A stretch of DNA of 61,340 nt from Gemmatimonadales bacterium (GTDB taxonomy: Bacteria > Gemmatimonadota > Gemmatimonadetes > Longimicrobiales > Gaopeijiaceae). Below, piece by piece: positions 25,314-33,884 of this stretch (its first letter is position 1; the number at the start of each line of letters is the position of its first letter). The DNA lies in contig CP070829.1 of NCBI GenBank assembly GCA_020344755.1, positions 733,225-794,564 on the forward strand, written 5' to 3'. The translations under genes were made by a program, and so were the position numbers. The notes below the pieces were generated by a model. That model did not search any database. It had not been told where the DNA came from and was given only the letters and a program-made list of their open reading frames with translations.

Positions 25314-27374
25314 ATGCGCTTCGCCCGTTTCCACCTTCTCGTCCTGGTCACCGCCGGCCTCCTGGCCCCGACCCTGGCCGGGGCCCAGGTACGGGACACG
25401 ATTCCACCTCCGGACACCACCGTCTTCCGGGTGGAGGGGATCCGTGTGCAGGCCAGCCGCCCGGTGACGACGGTAGGGGGCGCCAGCGCGGTGGAGATCA
25501 CCCTGGACTCGCTGGGGATCCCCGCGGCAGCCACCACCGAGCAGGTGCTCCGGGAGCTGCCCATGCTCCACGTCCGCACCAACTCCCGGGGGGAGGCGGA
25601 GGTCACCGTCCGGGGGTCCGGGTCGCGTCAGGTGGCGGTCCTGTATGACGGCGTGCCCCTCACCCTGAGCTGGGACGCCCGCACCGACGTGAGCGTCCTT
25701 CCGGTGGGGGCCGCTGACGACGTCACCTTCGTCCGAGGTCTCTCCACCCTGCTGCACGGTCCGAACGTGCTCGGTGGGGTCGTGGAGATGAACGTGGGGC
25801 GTGGGGAGCGCTATCCGGTCCGCTCGTCCCTCGTCGCCGGCGCGTCGGTGGACCAGACCGGGGGATACGGGCTCACCGCCTCGGGGGACCTGCCCTTCGA
25901 GACGGGAAGCGGCGAGGGGATGCTCCGTGTGGGTGGAAGCTTCCGGGACTCCCCCGGGTTCCCCCTGCCCGGGGGGGTGGCGGAGCCGGTGGACACCGGG
26001 GACGACCTTCGACTCAACACGGACGCCGCCAGTGTGAACGGGTTCCTGGCCCTGCGGCACCGTTGGGACGGCGGTACCTGGAGCAGCCTCTCGGCGTCCA
26101 GCTTCCAGGCCCGGCGGGGGATTGGAGCGGAGCTGGGCTCCGAAGACGCCCGCTTCTGGCGGTACCCGGACATCCGCAGGACCATCGTGGCGCTCTCCGG
26201 CGGAACCGGCCACCGGGAGACGCCGTGGGGGCGGGGCGACGTGGAGGCGAGCCTCGGCCTGGACTTCGGCTCCACGGAGATCCACTCCTACACCTCCCGA
26301 ACGTACGACCAGTTGGACGGGGTGGAGCTGGGAGACTCCCGCACCGCCACCCTCCGCCTGTTGGCGGATCACACCCTGGGCGCCCGTGCGGATCTCCGGG
26401 CCTCCCTCACCTACTCGGACATCTCCCACGACCTGACGGACGAGGGGGTCACGGAAGCCTACCGGCAGCGGCTCCTGAGCCTGGCCGGCGAAACCATCGT
26501 GCGGGTGTTCGAGGGGTCGGGCATGCTGAGGGCGCTGCGGCTGAGCCTGGGTGGGGCGTGGGACCGGGGAAGCACCCCGGAGAGCGGGGGCCGAGAGTCG
26601 CTGGGTACCCTGGACGACTGGGGCGCACGGGTCGGGCTGTCGGCCCTCCTGAACGATGGAGGGACCCTCGTGCACCTGGGGGCCAGTCGGCGGGGCCGCT
26701 TCCCGTCGCTGCGAGAGAGCTATTCGGAGGCGCTGAACCGCTTCGTGCCGAATCCGGACCTTCGCCCCGAGCACCTGGTCTCGGTGGAGGGGGGAGTCAC
26801 CACCCGGCTCGGCAACGGCGACCTTCAGCTGGTCGGGTTTCGCAATGAGTTGGACGGAGCCATCCGCCGCATCACCCTCCCCGGGTCCCTCCCGGAAACG
26901 CTCAGCCTGCGGCAGCGCGTCAACGCGGACCGGCTCTCCAGCACCGGAATCGAGCTCCTCTTCTCCCAGACCTTCGGCGTCGTGGGAGTGGGGGGCGACC
27001 TGACTCTCCAGCGGGTAAAGCTCACCGACCCGGGAACGGCCCTCAGCTCGGAGCCGGAGAACATGCCCGAGCAGTCGGGCAGGGCCTACGTCCGTCTGCC
27101 CCTGGTGGCCGGAGTCGACGGTACTGCCGAGGTCGAGTACACCGGCCCCCAGTTCTGCCAGGATCCGGACACCGGGGCCGACGTGGAGCTGGACGGAGGA
27201 AGCTGGATCAACGCGGGGCTGTCGAAGGTGTGGAACGTCGCCTCGTCACGGGTCCTGGGGAGCCGGCTGGAGACCCGGGCCTCGGTGAGCAACCTCGGAG
27301 ACACGACCCTCTTCGATCAGTGCGGGCTCCCGCGGCCCGGCCGCCTCTTCCAACTCTCGGTGCGGGTGTTCTAG
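25314..27374 (+). CDS. TonB-dependent outer-membrane receptor
   Basis: 686-residue receptor starting at the ATG preceded by AAAGGG. The leader ends PTLAGAQ. A TonB-box-like VFRVEGIRVQASRP segment leads to a plug (about 45-165): LRELPMLHVRTNSRGEAEVT, VRGSGSRQVAVLYDGVPL, VTFVRGLSTLLHGPNVLGGV. The barrel follows and ends in the canonical FQLSVRVF with C-terminal Phe. The plug pattern is that of receptors for metals or small chelates. The gene is last in the co-oriented cassette that begins with the glycosyltransferases, though its 293-base leader suggests an independent promoter. Confidence 0.93.
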   Translation: MRFARFHLLVLVTAGLLAPTLAGAQVRDTIPPPDTTVFRVEGIRVQASRPVTTVGGASAVEITLDSLGIPAAATTEQVLRELPMLHVRTNSRGEAEVTVRGSGSRQVAVLYDGVPLTLSWDARTDVSVLPVGAADDVTFVRGLSTLLHGPNVLGGVVEMNVGRGERYPVRSSLVAGASVDQTGGYGLTASGDLPFETGSGEGMLRVGGSFRDSPGFPLPGGVAEPVDTGDDLRLNTDAASVNGFLALRHRWDGGTWSSLSASSFQARRGIGAELGSEDARFWRYPDIRRTIVALSGGTGHRETPWGRGDVEASLGLDFGSTEIHSYTSRTYDQLDGVELGDSRTATLRLLADHTLGARADLRASLTYSDISHDLTDEGVTEAYRQRLLSLAGETIVRVFEGSGMLRALRLSLGGAWDRGSTPESGGRESLGTLDDWGARVGLSALLNDGGTLVHLGASRRGRFPSLRESYSEALNRFVPNPDLRPEHLVSVEGGVTTRLGNGDLQLVGFRNELDGAIRRITLPGSLPETLSLRQRVNADRLSSTGIELLFSQTFGVVGVGGDLTLQRVKLTDPGTALSSEPENMPEQSGRAYVRLPLVAGVDGTAEVEYTGPQFCQDPDTGADVELDGGSWINAGLSKVWNVASSRVLGSRLETRASVSNLGDTTLFDQCGLPRPGRLFQLSVRVF

Positions 27375-27399
27375 CGGCGCCTGCTCCCGGGCGGCGCCG
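27375..27399. terminator. Bidirectional hairpin between TonB receptor and ClC gene
   Basis: CGGCGCC pairs with GGCGCCG around an 11-base loop, immediately after the receptor stop and 46 bases past the convergent ClC stop. There is no T-run, as is common in very GC-rich genomes. Confidence 0.55.
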
Positions 27400-27444
27400 A
27401 GAGCGGGTCCAGTCTGCCGCCGGCGAGCTCCGACCCGCCTCCCC

Positions 27445-29499
27445 CTACCGTCCCTGGAGCCAGTCCCGGAGCTCCCTCTCGTGCTCCCGGGTCGTGATGA
27501 GGGTCAGGACGTCGCCGGGCTCGACCCGGGTGAAGCCCCGGGGAACCACGACGCGCTCACCGCGGCGAAGGAGGGCGATGAGGGCGTGCTCCGGCACGTG
27601 GATGTCCCGGATGGCGCGGTGACAGATACGCCGGTGCCGGATCTCCACCTGCACCTCCACGTTCACCGACTCGAAGCGGGCGTGGGCCGGGAGGGCATCC
27701 GTCCGGGCCAGGAGTCGTGCGTGCTCGTCCGCCAGTTCCTTGTATGCCCACATCATCTCGGTGCGGCGGAGCATTCCCACCACCCGTCCGTCCTCCTCCG
27801 TATCCACCACCGGAATCTGGTAGACGTCCCGTTCGGCGAAGCGCTGGAACGCCTGGCGGAGGGACTCCCCGGGCCGGGTGGTCACCAGGCCCTGGGTCAT
27901 CACGTCCCCTACGGTCCGGTCACCCAGCTCTCCCTCGAGGATGGCCCGCTCCAGGTCCGTGACGGAGATGATCCCCGCCGGACGTTCCCCGGCGTCCAGC
28001 ACCACCCAGCTGCGATCCGGCCCCTCCCGGGCCATCTCCGCCAGTTCGGTCAGGGGCAGCTCCGGAGGCACGGACGGAATCTCCTCGCTCATGGCGTCGT
28101 CCACCAGGACGAAATCCAACGTCCCAGGCTCCCGGGGCCCGTCGGCTCCACCCCGCCGGCGGAGCTTGATGGAGTAGATGGAGTCCGGGTCGATGCGGGA
28201 CGCCACCAGCTGCGCCAGGACCACCGCCAGCATCAGCGGAAGGATGATGCGGTAGTTGTCCGTCATCTCGAAGAGGATGATGGTGGCGGTGAGGGGCGCG
28301 TGGGCGGCGGCGCCGAAGACGGCGGCGGCCCCCACCAGTGCGTAGGCACCGGGCGTGCCCGCCAGGGTCGGGAGCAGCCCGTCGGCGGCCTTTCCGAATG
28401 CCCCGCCCGCCATGGCACCAATGAAGAGGGCCGGCGCAAAGACCCCGCCGGACCCTCCGGCGCCCAGGGTGACCGAGGTGGCCGCGATCTTCATGAGGAC
28501 CAGCGCCGCCATGAGGGTGATGGAGAGCTCCCCGGCCATGGCCAGCTCCACCCCTTCGTGCCCCACCCCAAAGAGGTGCGGGCTCCCGAAGGTGCCCAGG
28601 AGCCCCACCAGTAGGCCCCCCGCCAGCGCCTTGCTCCAGACCGGCGCGCTCCAGCGGTTGAACCAGGCTTCCACGCCATAGACCGACCGGACGTACAGGA
28701 GGGCGATGAGCCCGGCGGCGAGCCCCAGGAGCGGATAGAGCGCCAGCTCCCAGTTGGAGACCAGCCGGAACTCCTCCACCAGTCGGAAGGCCGGCTCGGT
28801 CCCCAGGACGGTCTGAGCCGCCGCCGTGGCGGTCACCGACGCCACCACCACCAGCCCGAAGGAGCGAGCGGCGAAGCTGCCCAGGATGACCTCGAGGGCG
28901 AACAGCACGCCGGCGATGGGGGCGTTGAAGGTCGCTCCGATGGCCCCCGCGGCTCCTGCAGCCACCAGGATCCGCATCTCCTGCGCGCCCATCCCCACGA
29001 ACTGGGCCACCGCGCTCCCCAGGGTGGACCCGATCTGGACGATGGGCCCCTCCCGGCCCACTGAGCCCCCGGACCCGATGCTGATGGAGGCGGTCACCGC
29101 CTTGGCCAGCGCCACGCGGGGCCGGATGCGTCCTCCCCGCATGCGCACCGAGAACTGCACTTCGGGAACCCCGTGGCCCGCGGCCTCGGGAGCCACGCGC
29201 CGGACGATCCACGTCACCAGGAGGAATCCGGCGGCGGGGGCCAGGACCGTGACCAGCCAGGGAGGAATCGGGAGGCCGGTGAGGAGATCGAGCCGGGTCC
29301 CCTGGTCGAAGAAGATCCACTGTACGGCGCGGATCATGTACCGGAGCACCACGGCTCCGGCGGCGGCGAGGAGCCCCACGGCCACAGCAAGGGCCAGGGG
29401 CCCCACGGTGTCCGACCCCTGGAGCCCCTGCCGAAGCCGTCGGAGGAGCTGGGCAGGCGCCTCCCGAAGCTGTGCGACCCACGGCCCGATCGCGGCCAT
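27445..29499 (-). CDS. ClC chloride channel/antiporter with CBS pair and RCK_C domain
   Basis: 684-residue membrane protein. The ClC core (about 30-440) has the selectivity motif GSGGSVGREGP at 142-152 with gating Glu150, the VLFALEVI strand whose Glu matches the internal proton Glu of exchangers, and GGVFAPALFIGA. Both glutamates suggest Cl-/H+ antiport rather than a channel. A CBS-domain pair follows (about 460-580; DDAMSEEIPSVP, WVVLDAGERPAGIISVTDLE, VGDVMTQGLV, QIPVVDTEEDGRVVGMLRR), then an RCK_C/TrkA_C domain (about 605-684; VVVPRGFTRVEPGDVLTLIT). The cytoplasmic domains probably sense nucleotides or ions. It lies 56 bases after the S46 stop. Confidence 0.92.
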   Translation of the reverse strand: MAAIGPWVAQLREAPAQLLRRLRQGLQGSDTVGPLALAVAVGLLAAAGAVVLRYMIRAVQWIFFDQGTRLDLLTGLPIPPWLVTVLAPAAGFLLVTWIVRRVAPEAAGHGVPEVQFSVRMRGGRIRPRVALAKAVTASISIGSGGSVGREGPIVQIGSTLGSAVAQFVGMGAQEMRILVAAGAAGAIGATFNAPIAGVLFALEVILGSFAARSFGLVVVASVTATAAAQTVLGTEPAFRLVEEFRLVSNWELALYPLLGLAAGLIALLYVRSVYGVEAWFNRWSAPVWSKALAGGLLVGLLGTFGSPHLFGVGHEGVELAMAGELSITLMAALVLMKIAATSVTLGAGGSGGVFAPALFIGAMAGGAFGKAADGLLPTLAGTPGAYALVGAAAVFGAAAHAPLTATIILFEMTDNYRIILPLMLAVVLAQLVASRIDPDSIYSIKLRRRGGADGPREPGTLDFVLVDDAMSEEIPSVPPELPLTELAEMAREGPDRSWVVLDAGERPAGIISVTDLERAILEGELGDRTVGDVMTQGLVTTRPGESLRQAFQRFAERDVYQIPVVDTEEDGRVVGMLRRTEMMWAYKELADEHARLLARTDALPAHARFESVNVEVQVEIRHRRICHRAIRDIHVPEHALIALLRRGERVVVPRGFTRVEPGDVLTLITTREHERELRDWLQGR

Positions 29500-29511
29500 G
29501 GTGGCTCTACC

Positions 29512-29531
29512 CTACGCCCCCCGGAGCGTAG
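29512..29531 (-). terminator. Hairpin between S46 peptidase and ClC gene
   Basis: CTACGC pairs with GCGTAG around an 8-base C/G loop, 25 bases after the S46 stop. It could end the S46 transcript or lie in the ClC leader. Confidence 0.35.
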
Positions 29532-29555
29532 CCGCCTCGGGGCTCACGGTCCGGC

Positions 29556-31820
29556 TCAGCGTCGCACGCCCGCACCCTGGAGGAGCTCCTCCACGATGCG
29601 TTCCATTCCGTACACATGGCGAAGCGCCGCGAGGATCCCCCGGGCGTCCACCGTGACGGAGCGGTTGAGCTCCGGGAGGTAGATGTAGTCCCCGGGGAGG
29701 CTCTCGATGTTTCCGTCGAAGACCACTCCCACCACCTCCAGCTCCGCGTTCAGGACTGGAGAGCCCGAGTTGCCGCCGATGATGTCGGCGGTGGAGACGA
29801 AATTCACCGGGGTCGACAGGTCCAGGCCCTCCGGGGGTGACGCCCACTGCTCGGGGAGTCTCCAGGGCGAGTCCTCCCCGTACTGGGCCATGAAGGAGTG
29901 GTAGCGATCGTACATCCCGAAGAAGGTGCTGCGGGGAGGCGCCTCCGTCCCGTTGTACGGGTATCCGGTCACCACGCCGTCGGCGATGCGCAGGGAGAAG
30001 GTGGCGTCCGGCGGCAGCGCCGTGCCGTAGATCTCGTACCGCGCCCGGCCGAGCTGGGCGGCGATCTCCTCCTCCCGTTCCGCGAGCTGGCTGTACCCCT
30101 GCTGGAAGCGGACGAAGGCCGGGACGTAGAAGCCCACGAAGCGGATCGCCGGATCGTCCACGGATATGAGCCCACGGCGGATCCCGTCCGCGGTGGCCGC
30201 GGAATCGGCCAGGACCGAGTTGGCCACGATGGAGGTGGCCACGCCCTCCGGCGTCCGACCCCGCAGGATGGCGCTCACCCACCGCTCATCGGCCCCGTAG
30301 TGCTCGACGAATTCCTGGATGCGGGCCTCGATGAGCCACTCGTCCAAGGCCGTGGGGGCGGATCCCACCGAGTCCATGGCGGCGACGAGCCCGGCTACCG
30401 CCGCGTCGGGAGCGCCCTGCTGTCGGGCGTTCAGGACCTGGAAGGCCAGGAAGGCCCGGTGCAGCGTGGGAGAGGCCAGCCCGTCGGCGGTGAGGGCCAG
30501 GAAGGACCCGAAGCCCGCGGCGTAGGCCTCCTTCGCCTGCTGAAGCTCCGCCATCTCCTCCACCAGGCCCCCGTACTGCTCCAGGAGCACCGAGTCGGCC
30601 TCCAGGGCGGCCAGGAACTGGCGCTCGGTGTCGCGGCGCTTGGCCAGGATCACCGGGTCGTGGAGGCCCCCGATCTGGCCGGTGTAGGCCTTGATGGAGT
30701 TCATGGCCCCGAACCAGTCGTTCCGCAGGTCGTACTCCTCGGCGGTGGCGGCATCCATCTCGATGAACTCCTCGAGGGCCGCCGCCCGGCGCTCCAGGAA
30801 GGCCAGGATCGCCTTGTCGCTCACCTCCCGTCGGAAGATGAGCTCGGCCACCGTCTGGAGCCGGGAGGTGGAGCCGGGGTTTCCGACGATGAAGATGACG
30901 TCGCCTTCGGAGACCCCGTCGGTGCTCCAGGGGAAGTACCACTCCGAGGAGTCCAGCGGGTTGCCCTCTTCGTCGTAGATGCGGAAGAGGGAGAAGTCCA
31001 GGTTGTAGCGGGGGTAGGTGAAGTTGTCCGGGTCCCCTCCGAAGAAGCCGATCTGGAGCTCCGGGGCCATGACGAGCTTGGCGCTCTCGTAGCGCCGGAA
31101 GACGTACGCCGAATAGCGGCCACCGTTGTAGAGGCTGATGACCTCCACCATGATTCCGGCCTCCTCACCGCCGAACTCCTCCAGCAGGTCCTCCTCGATC
31201 TCGGCGGTCTCCTCGTCGATCCGCTCCGTCCGATCACTCCCGGTCCGATCGCCCACGGCGTCGTCCATTCGGACCGTCACGTCCCGGATGGCGATGAGCT
31301 GGTCCGCGTGGAAATCCTCGACCTCCCGCTCCTCGTCGAGGGTGCGGGCGTAGAATCCGTCGTCCAGGAGGTTCTCCCCCTCGTCCGAGACCTGGCTCAC
31401 GAACTCCCGGCCACAGTGGTGATTCGTCAGGACCAACCCGTCGGGGGAGACGAAGGAAGCCGAACACGACGGGATCCGCAGGGCACCCAGGCGCGCCCGG
31501 GCAAACCACGCCTCATCGGCCTCGATGCCATAGGTCTCCTGCAGATAGGCCACCGGCGGCACGTCGAAGGTCCACATCTTCCCCTGGTCGAAGCGGCCGG
31601 CACGGATGGTGTCCAGGCCTCGCATCTCCAGGGAGGGCATCGGCGGCTGAGGCTCCACGTCCGAGCGTGGCGGGGTCTCGACGGTGTCCTGGGCGGGCGC
31701 CACATCGCTCCGCGGGGGCACCGGCGGGGCGGGGGCGGCCCCGGAGCTTCCTCCGCAGGCACCCAGGGTCAGGGCAAGGATCAGGGCCGAAGAACGAATG
31801 TATGGGAAGGGGCGAGTCAT
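29556..31820 (-). CDS. S46 family dipeptidyl-peptidase (DPP7-like)
   Basis: Periplasmic serine exopeptidase releasing N-terminal dipeptides; 754 residues, close to the family norm. The ATG at 31820 gives a leader ending LTLGACGG (lipobox Cys22) followed by a Pro-rich spacer. The catalytic His is in LTNHHCGREF (134-135), the Asp in TYPRYNLDFSLFR and the Ser in GGNSGSPVLN near the C-terminus. The specificity-determining position after FD is Gly (VVFDGNIES), as in DPP7 enzymes that prefer hydrophobic P1 residues, not Arg as in Asp/Glu-specific DPP11. The function is probably uptake of dipeptides made from extracellular protein. Confidence 0.93.
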   Translation of the reverse strand: MTRPFPYIRSSALILALTLGACGGSSGAAPAPPVPPRSDVAPAQDTVETPPRSDVEPQPPMPSLEMRGLDTIRAGRFDQGKMWTFDVPPVAYLQETYGIEADEAWFARARLGALRIPSCSASFVSPDGLVLTNHHCGREFVSQVSDEGENLLDDGFYARTLDEEREVEDFHADQLIAIRDVTVRMDDAVGDRTGSDRTERIDEETAEIEEDLLEEFGGEEAGIMVEVISLYNGGRYSAYVFRRYESAKLVMAPELQIGFFGGDPDNFTYPRYNLDFSLFRIYDEEGNPLDSSEWYFPWSTDGVSEGDVIFIVGNPGSTSRLQTVAELIFRREVSDKAILAFLERRAAALEEFIEMDAATAEEYDLRNDWFGAMNSIKAYTGQIGGLHDPVILAKRRDTERQFLAALEADSVLLEQYGGLVEEMAELQQAKEAYAAGFGSFLALTADGLASPTLHRAFLAFQVLNARQQGAPDAAVAGLVAAMDSVGSAPTALDEWLIEARIQEFVEHYGADERWVSAILRGRTPEGVATSIVANSVLADSAATADGIRRGLISVDDPAIRFVGFYVPAFVRFQQGYSQLAEREEEIAAQLGRARYEIYGTALPPDATFSLRIADGVVTGYPYNGTEAPPRSTFFGMYDRYHSFMAQYGEDSPWRLPEQWASPPEGLDLSTPVNFVSTADIIGGNSGSPVLNAELEVVGVVFDGNIESLPGDYIYLPELNRSVTVDARGILAALRHVYGMERIVEELLQGAGVRR

Positions 31821-32051
31821 GGCGGGTCGCGTTCGGGTTGCGGGAGGCTCATGAACATCCGGTGGCGGGCGGGGCGGCACAAGCGGCGGCACCCGGGTTT
31901 GAAACGCACGGCAAGCAGAAAAGATCCGATGCGGAAGTGCCCCCGCGATCAGAGCCCGGCGCCCGGGCGCGGAAGTCGGCGGCCGGACGGAACGGAGGCC
32001 ATCGCCGGCGCAGGTCGTCCGGGCGATTCGGCCCGCCCGCGGAGAATCTGG

Positions 32052-32081
32052 TTGACACCCTCGGCTGCGCCGTCCTACGCT
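32052..32081 (+). promoter_or_regulatory. Sigma-70-type promoter, apparently leaderless
   Basis: TTGACA (32052-32057), an 18-base spacer and TACGCT (32076-32081) stand six bases before the ATG at 32088. A start site 6-7 bases past the -10 would fall on the ATG, so the mRNA would lack a leader. The fmdB-like gene has a promoter of the same geometry. Confidence 0.55.
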
Positions 32082-32087
32082 CACTCC

Positions 32088-32420
32088 ATGGATCGCATGC
32101 GCAGGATCACGCGCAGGGCGTGGGCGGGTCCCCTTTCCGGCCTGCTCCTCATGTCGGGAGTCGCCGGTCCCCTTCTGGAGACCGTCCGCCCCGCCGATGG
32201 CCCGGTGTGGGAGAGCCACCACGCCCCGGGGGACTGCGGGCGAGGCCACGATCACTCCCTGTGCACGGTCCTGGAGGGGAGCACGGTCCTGCCCGCCCCG
32301 GGCCCCGAAAGCCATGCCGCGCACGCAGCCCACCGGGCTCAGATCCCCGATCCGGATTCCCCGGCGTACCTCGTCACCCTCTCCGAGGGCCACCCACCCC
32401 GGGCGCCTCCGGTCGGCTGA
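32088..32420 (+). CDS. Small exported His/Cys-rich protein
   Basis: 110 residues with an Arg-rich start, a hydrophobic leader (WAGPLSGLLLMSGVAGPLL) and a mature part with likely metal ligands: ESHHAPGDCGRGHDHSLC and ESHAAHAAH. The layout resembles the small periplasmic proteins (DUF2946/CopL-like) that precede metal-transport genes, but I cannot assign it to that family with confidence. The ATG sits six bases after a good -10 element, and the gene leads a same-strand run of porin, metal-binding protein and permease. It may buffer zinc or copper in the periplasm; that is inference. Confidence 0.7.
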   Translation: MDRMRRITRRAWAGPLSGLLLMSGVAGPLLETVRPADGPVWESHHAPGDCGRGHDHSLCTVLEGSTVLPAPGPESHAAHAAHRAQIPDPDSPAYLVTLSEGHPPRAPPVG

Positions 32421-32510
32421 TCCCCCGGCGCTCGGCCTCGAGCGCCTCCGCACGCCGGTCGGTCACCTGCCGGCTGGCCGCTTCCCATGGTCAGGACCGA
32501 GAGAGGACCC

Positions 32511-33884
32511 GTGAATGTGATCCGAACGCGAACGACGCAGGCTCGTTGGCCGACCCGGGCCGCCCTGGTGGCGGCCCTGGTGGCCGTGGCGGCGCCCGCT
32601 CTCACCGCCCAGGAACCCCCGGATTCCGTCCGGGCGGAGCTTCGGCGGCTCGCCGCACTGGTGGACAGCCTCCGGGCGGAGGTCGCCCGCCTCCAGGAGG
32701 CGGGGCGGGAGGTGGAGGCAGAGGACGCGCTGGCCGAGCTCCGGGCCGCGGCGCAGGCCGCGGCGGTCGGTGGGGCCGCTCCCGCCGCCACCGAGGCCCC
32801 CCAGGACTTCGTGGGTCGGCAGCGCTCCCTCCAGGCCCTCAACCCGGAGATCAGCCTGAACAGCGACATCTTCGCCTCGGTGGACCCGGACGCCTCGTCC
32901 ACGGACAACTTCTATGCCCGGGAGTTCGAGCTCTCTCTGATCTCCAATCTCGACCCCTTCTCCCGGGCGAAGGTCTTCATCTCCCGCCACGGCGCCGCTG
33001 GTGAGCTCCCACCTTTCGGCGAGGAGGACGAAGAAGGGGAAGACGAAGAGGGCCACCACAGCGGAAGCTTCGCGGTGGAGGAAGGGTACGTGGAGTGGGT
33101 CGGCCTTCCCGGGGGCCTGGGTCTCAAGGTCGGCCGGTTCTTCCAGCGGTTCGGAACGCTGAATCGCTGGCACATGCACGCCCTTCCCTTCCAGAGTCGC
33201 TCCCTGCCCCACCAGGCCTTCATCGGTGAGGAATCCCTGGCCCAATCCGGCGCCTCCGTGTCGTGGCTGGCACCGTTCGGCGGCGCCGCGGGGACCTACG
33301 AGGCCACGGTGGAGGTCACCGCCACCTCGCAGGAACACCTCTTCGCGGAGGGGGACGGCCTCTCGGTCCTGGGGCACGTGAACGGGTTCTGGCAGCTCTC
33401 CCCCGCCCTGGACCTGGACCTGGGGGTCAGCTGGGTCCGGGGCTCGTACGAGGACGAGGTGGAGAGCTTCACCAGGAATCTCTACGGCGCGGAGATGTCC
33501 CTCACCTGGGCCCCTCCGGAAGCGTCCCGCTACCGGGGCCTGAACCTGCGTGGCGGCGTCATGCTGCTGGATGGGCTCGTCCCCACCGCCGCCCCGGAGC
33601 CCGGCGCCGATCCCGCGTCGTCCGCCCTGGGATTCTGGTCCATGGCCGAGGTCCGCCTCTCCCGGAGCTGGTTGGCCGGGGGCCGGTTCGACTGGGCGGA
33701 GAATCCCGAAGCGCCGGACGAGTCCGCCTGGATGGCGGGACCCACCCTGACCTGGTGGCAGAGTGAGTTCGTCCGCGTTCGGGCCGAGTACGACGTGGTG
33801 GGGCATACGCAACTCGACGACCGGGGGCGGTTCTACCTCCAGGTCACCTTCGCCATGGGTCCCCACAAACACGAGAGCTACTGA
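32511..33884 (+). CDS. Outer-membrane beta-barrel protein of a metal-uptake operon
   Basis: 457 residues from the GTG at 32511 behind GAGAGGA; an ATG at 32487 is an alternative. The leader ends APALTAQ. An N-terminal coiled coil (about 28-70, SVRAELRRLAALVDSLRAEV) is followed by a beta-barrel with alternating strands from about 100 to the end. One loop is strikingly acidic and His-tipped (EEDEEGEDEEGHHSGS, near 170-185), a possible cation trap. The layout matches porin-like proteins found beside zinc ABC genes in this and related phyla. Its stop shares one base with the ATG of the binding protein. Confidence 0.82.
   Translation: MNVIRTRTTQARWPTRAALVAALVAVAAPALTAQEPPDSVRAELRRLAALVDSLRAEVARLQEAGREVEAEDALAELRAAAQAAAVGGAAPAATEAPQDFVGRQRSLQALNPEISLNSDIFASVDPDASSTDNFYAREFELSLISNLDPFSRAKVFISRHGAAGELPPFGEEDEEGEDEEGHHSGSFAVEEGYVEWVGLPGGLGLKVGRFFQRFGTLNRWHMHALPFQSRSLPHQAFIGEESLAQSGASVSWLAPFGGAAGTYEATVEVTATSQEHLFAEGDGLSVLGHVNGFWQLSPALDLDLGVSWVRGSYEDEVESFTRNLYGAEMSLTWAPPEASRYRGLNLRGGVMLLDGLVPTAAPEPGADPASSALGFWSMAEVRLSRSWLAGGRFDWAENPEAPDESAWMAGPTLTWWQSEFVRVRAEYDVVGHTQLDDRGRFYLQVTFAMGPHKHESY

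Noticed and set aside
19506..27374. Complete lasso-peptide or other RiPP cluster
   Set aside because: No asparagine-synthase-like cyclase, transglutaminase-like protease, PqqD/RRE or precursor peptide could be found, including in the intergenic gaps.
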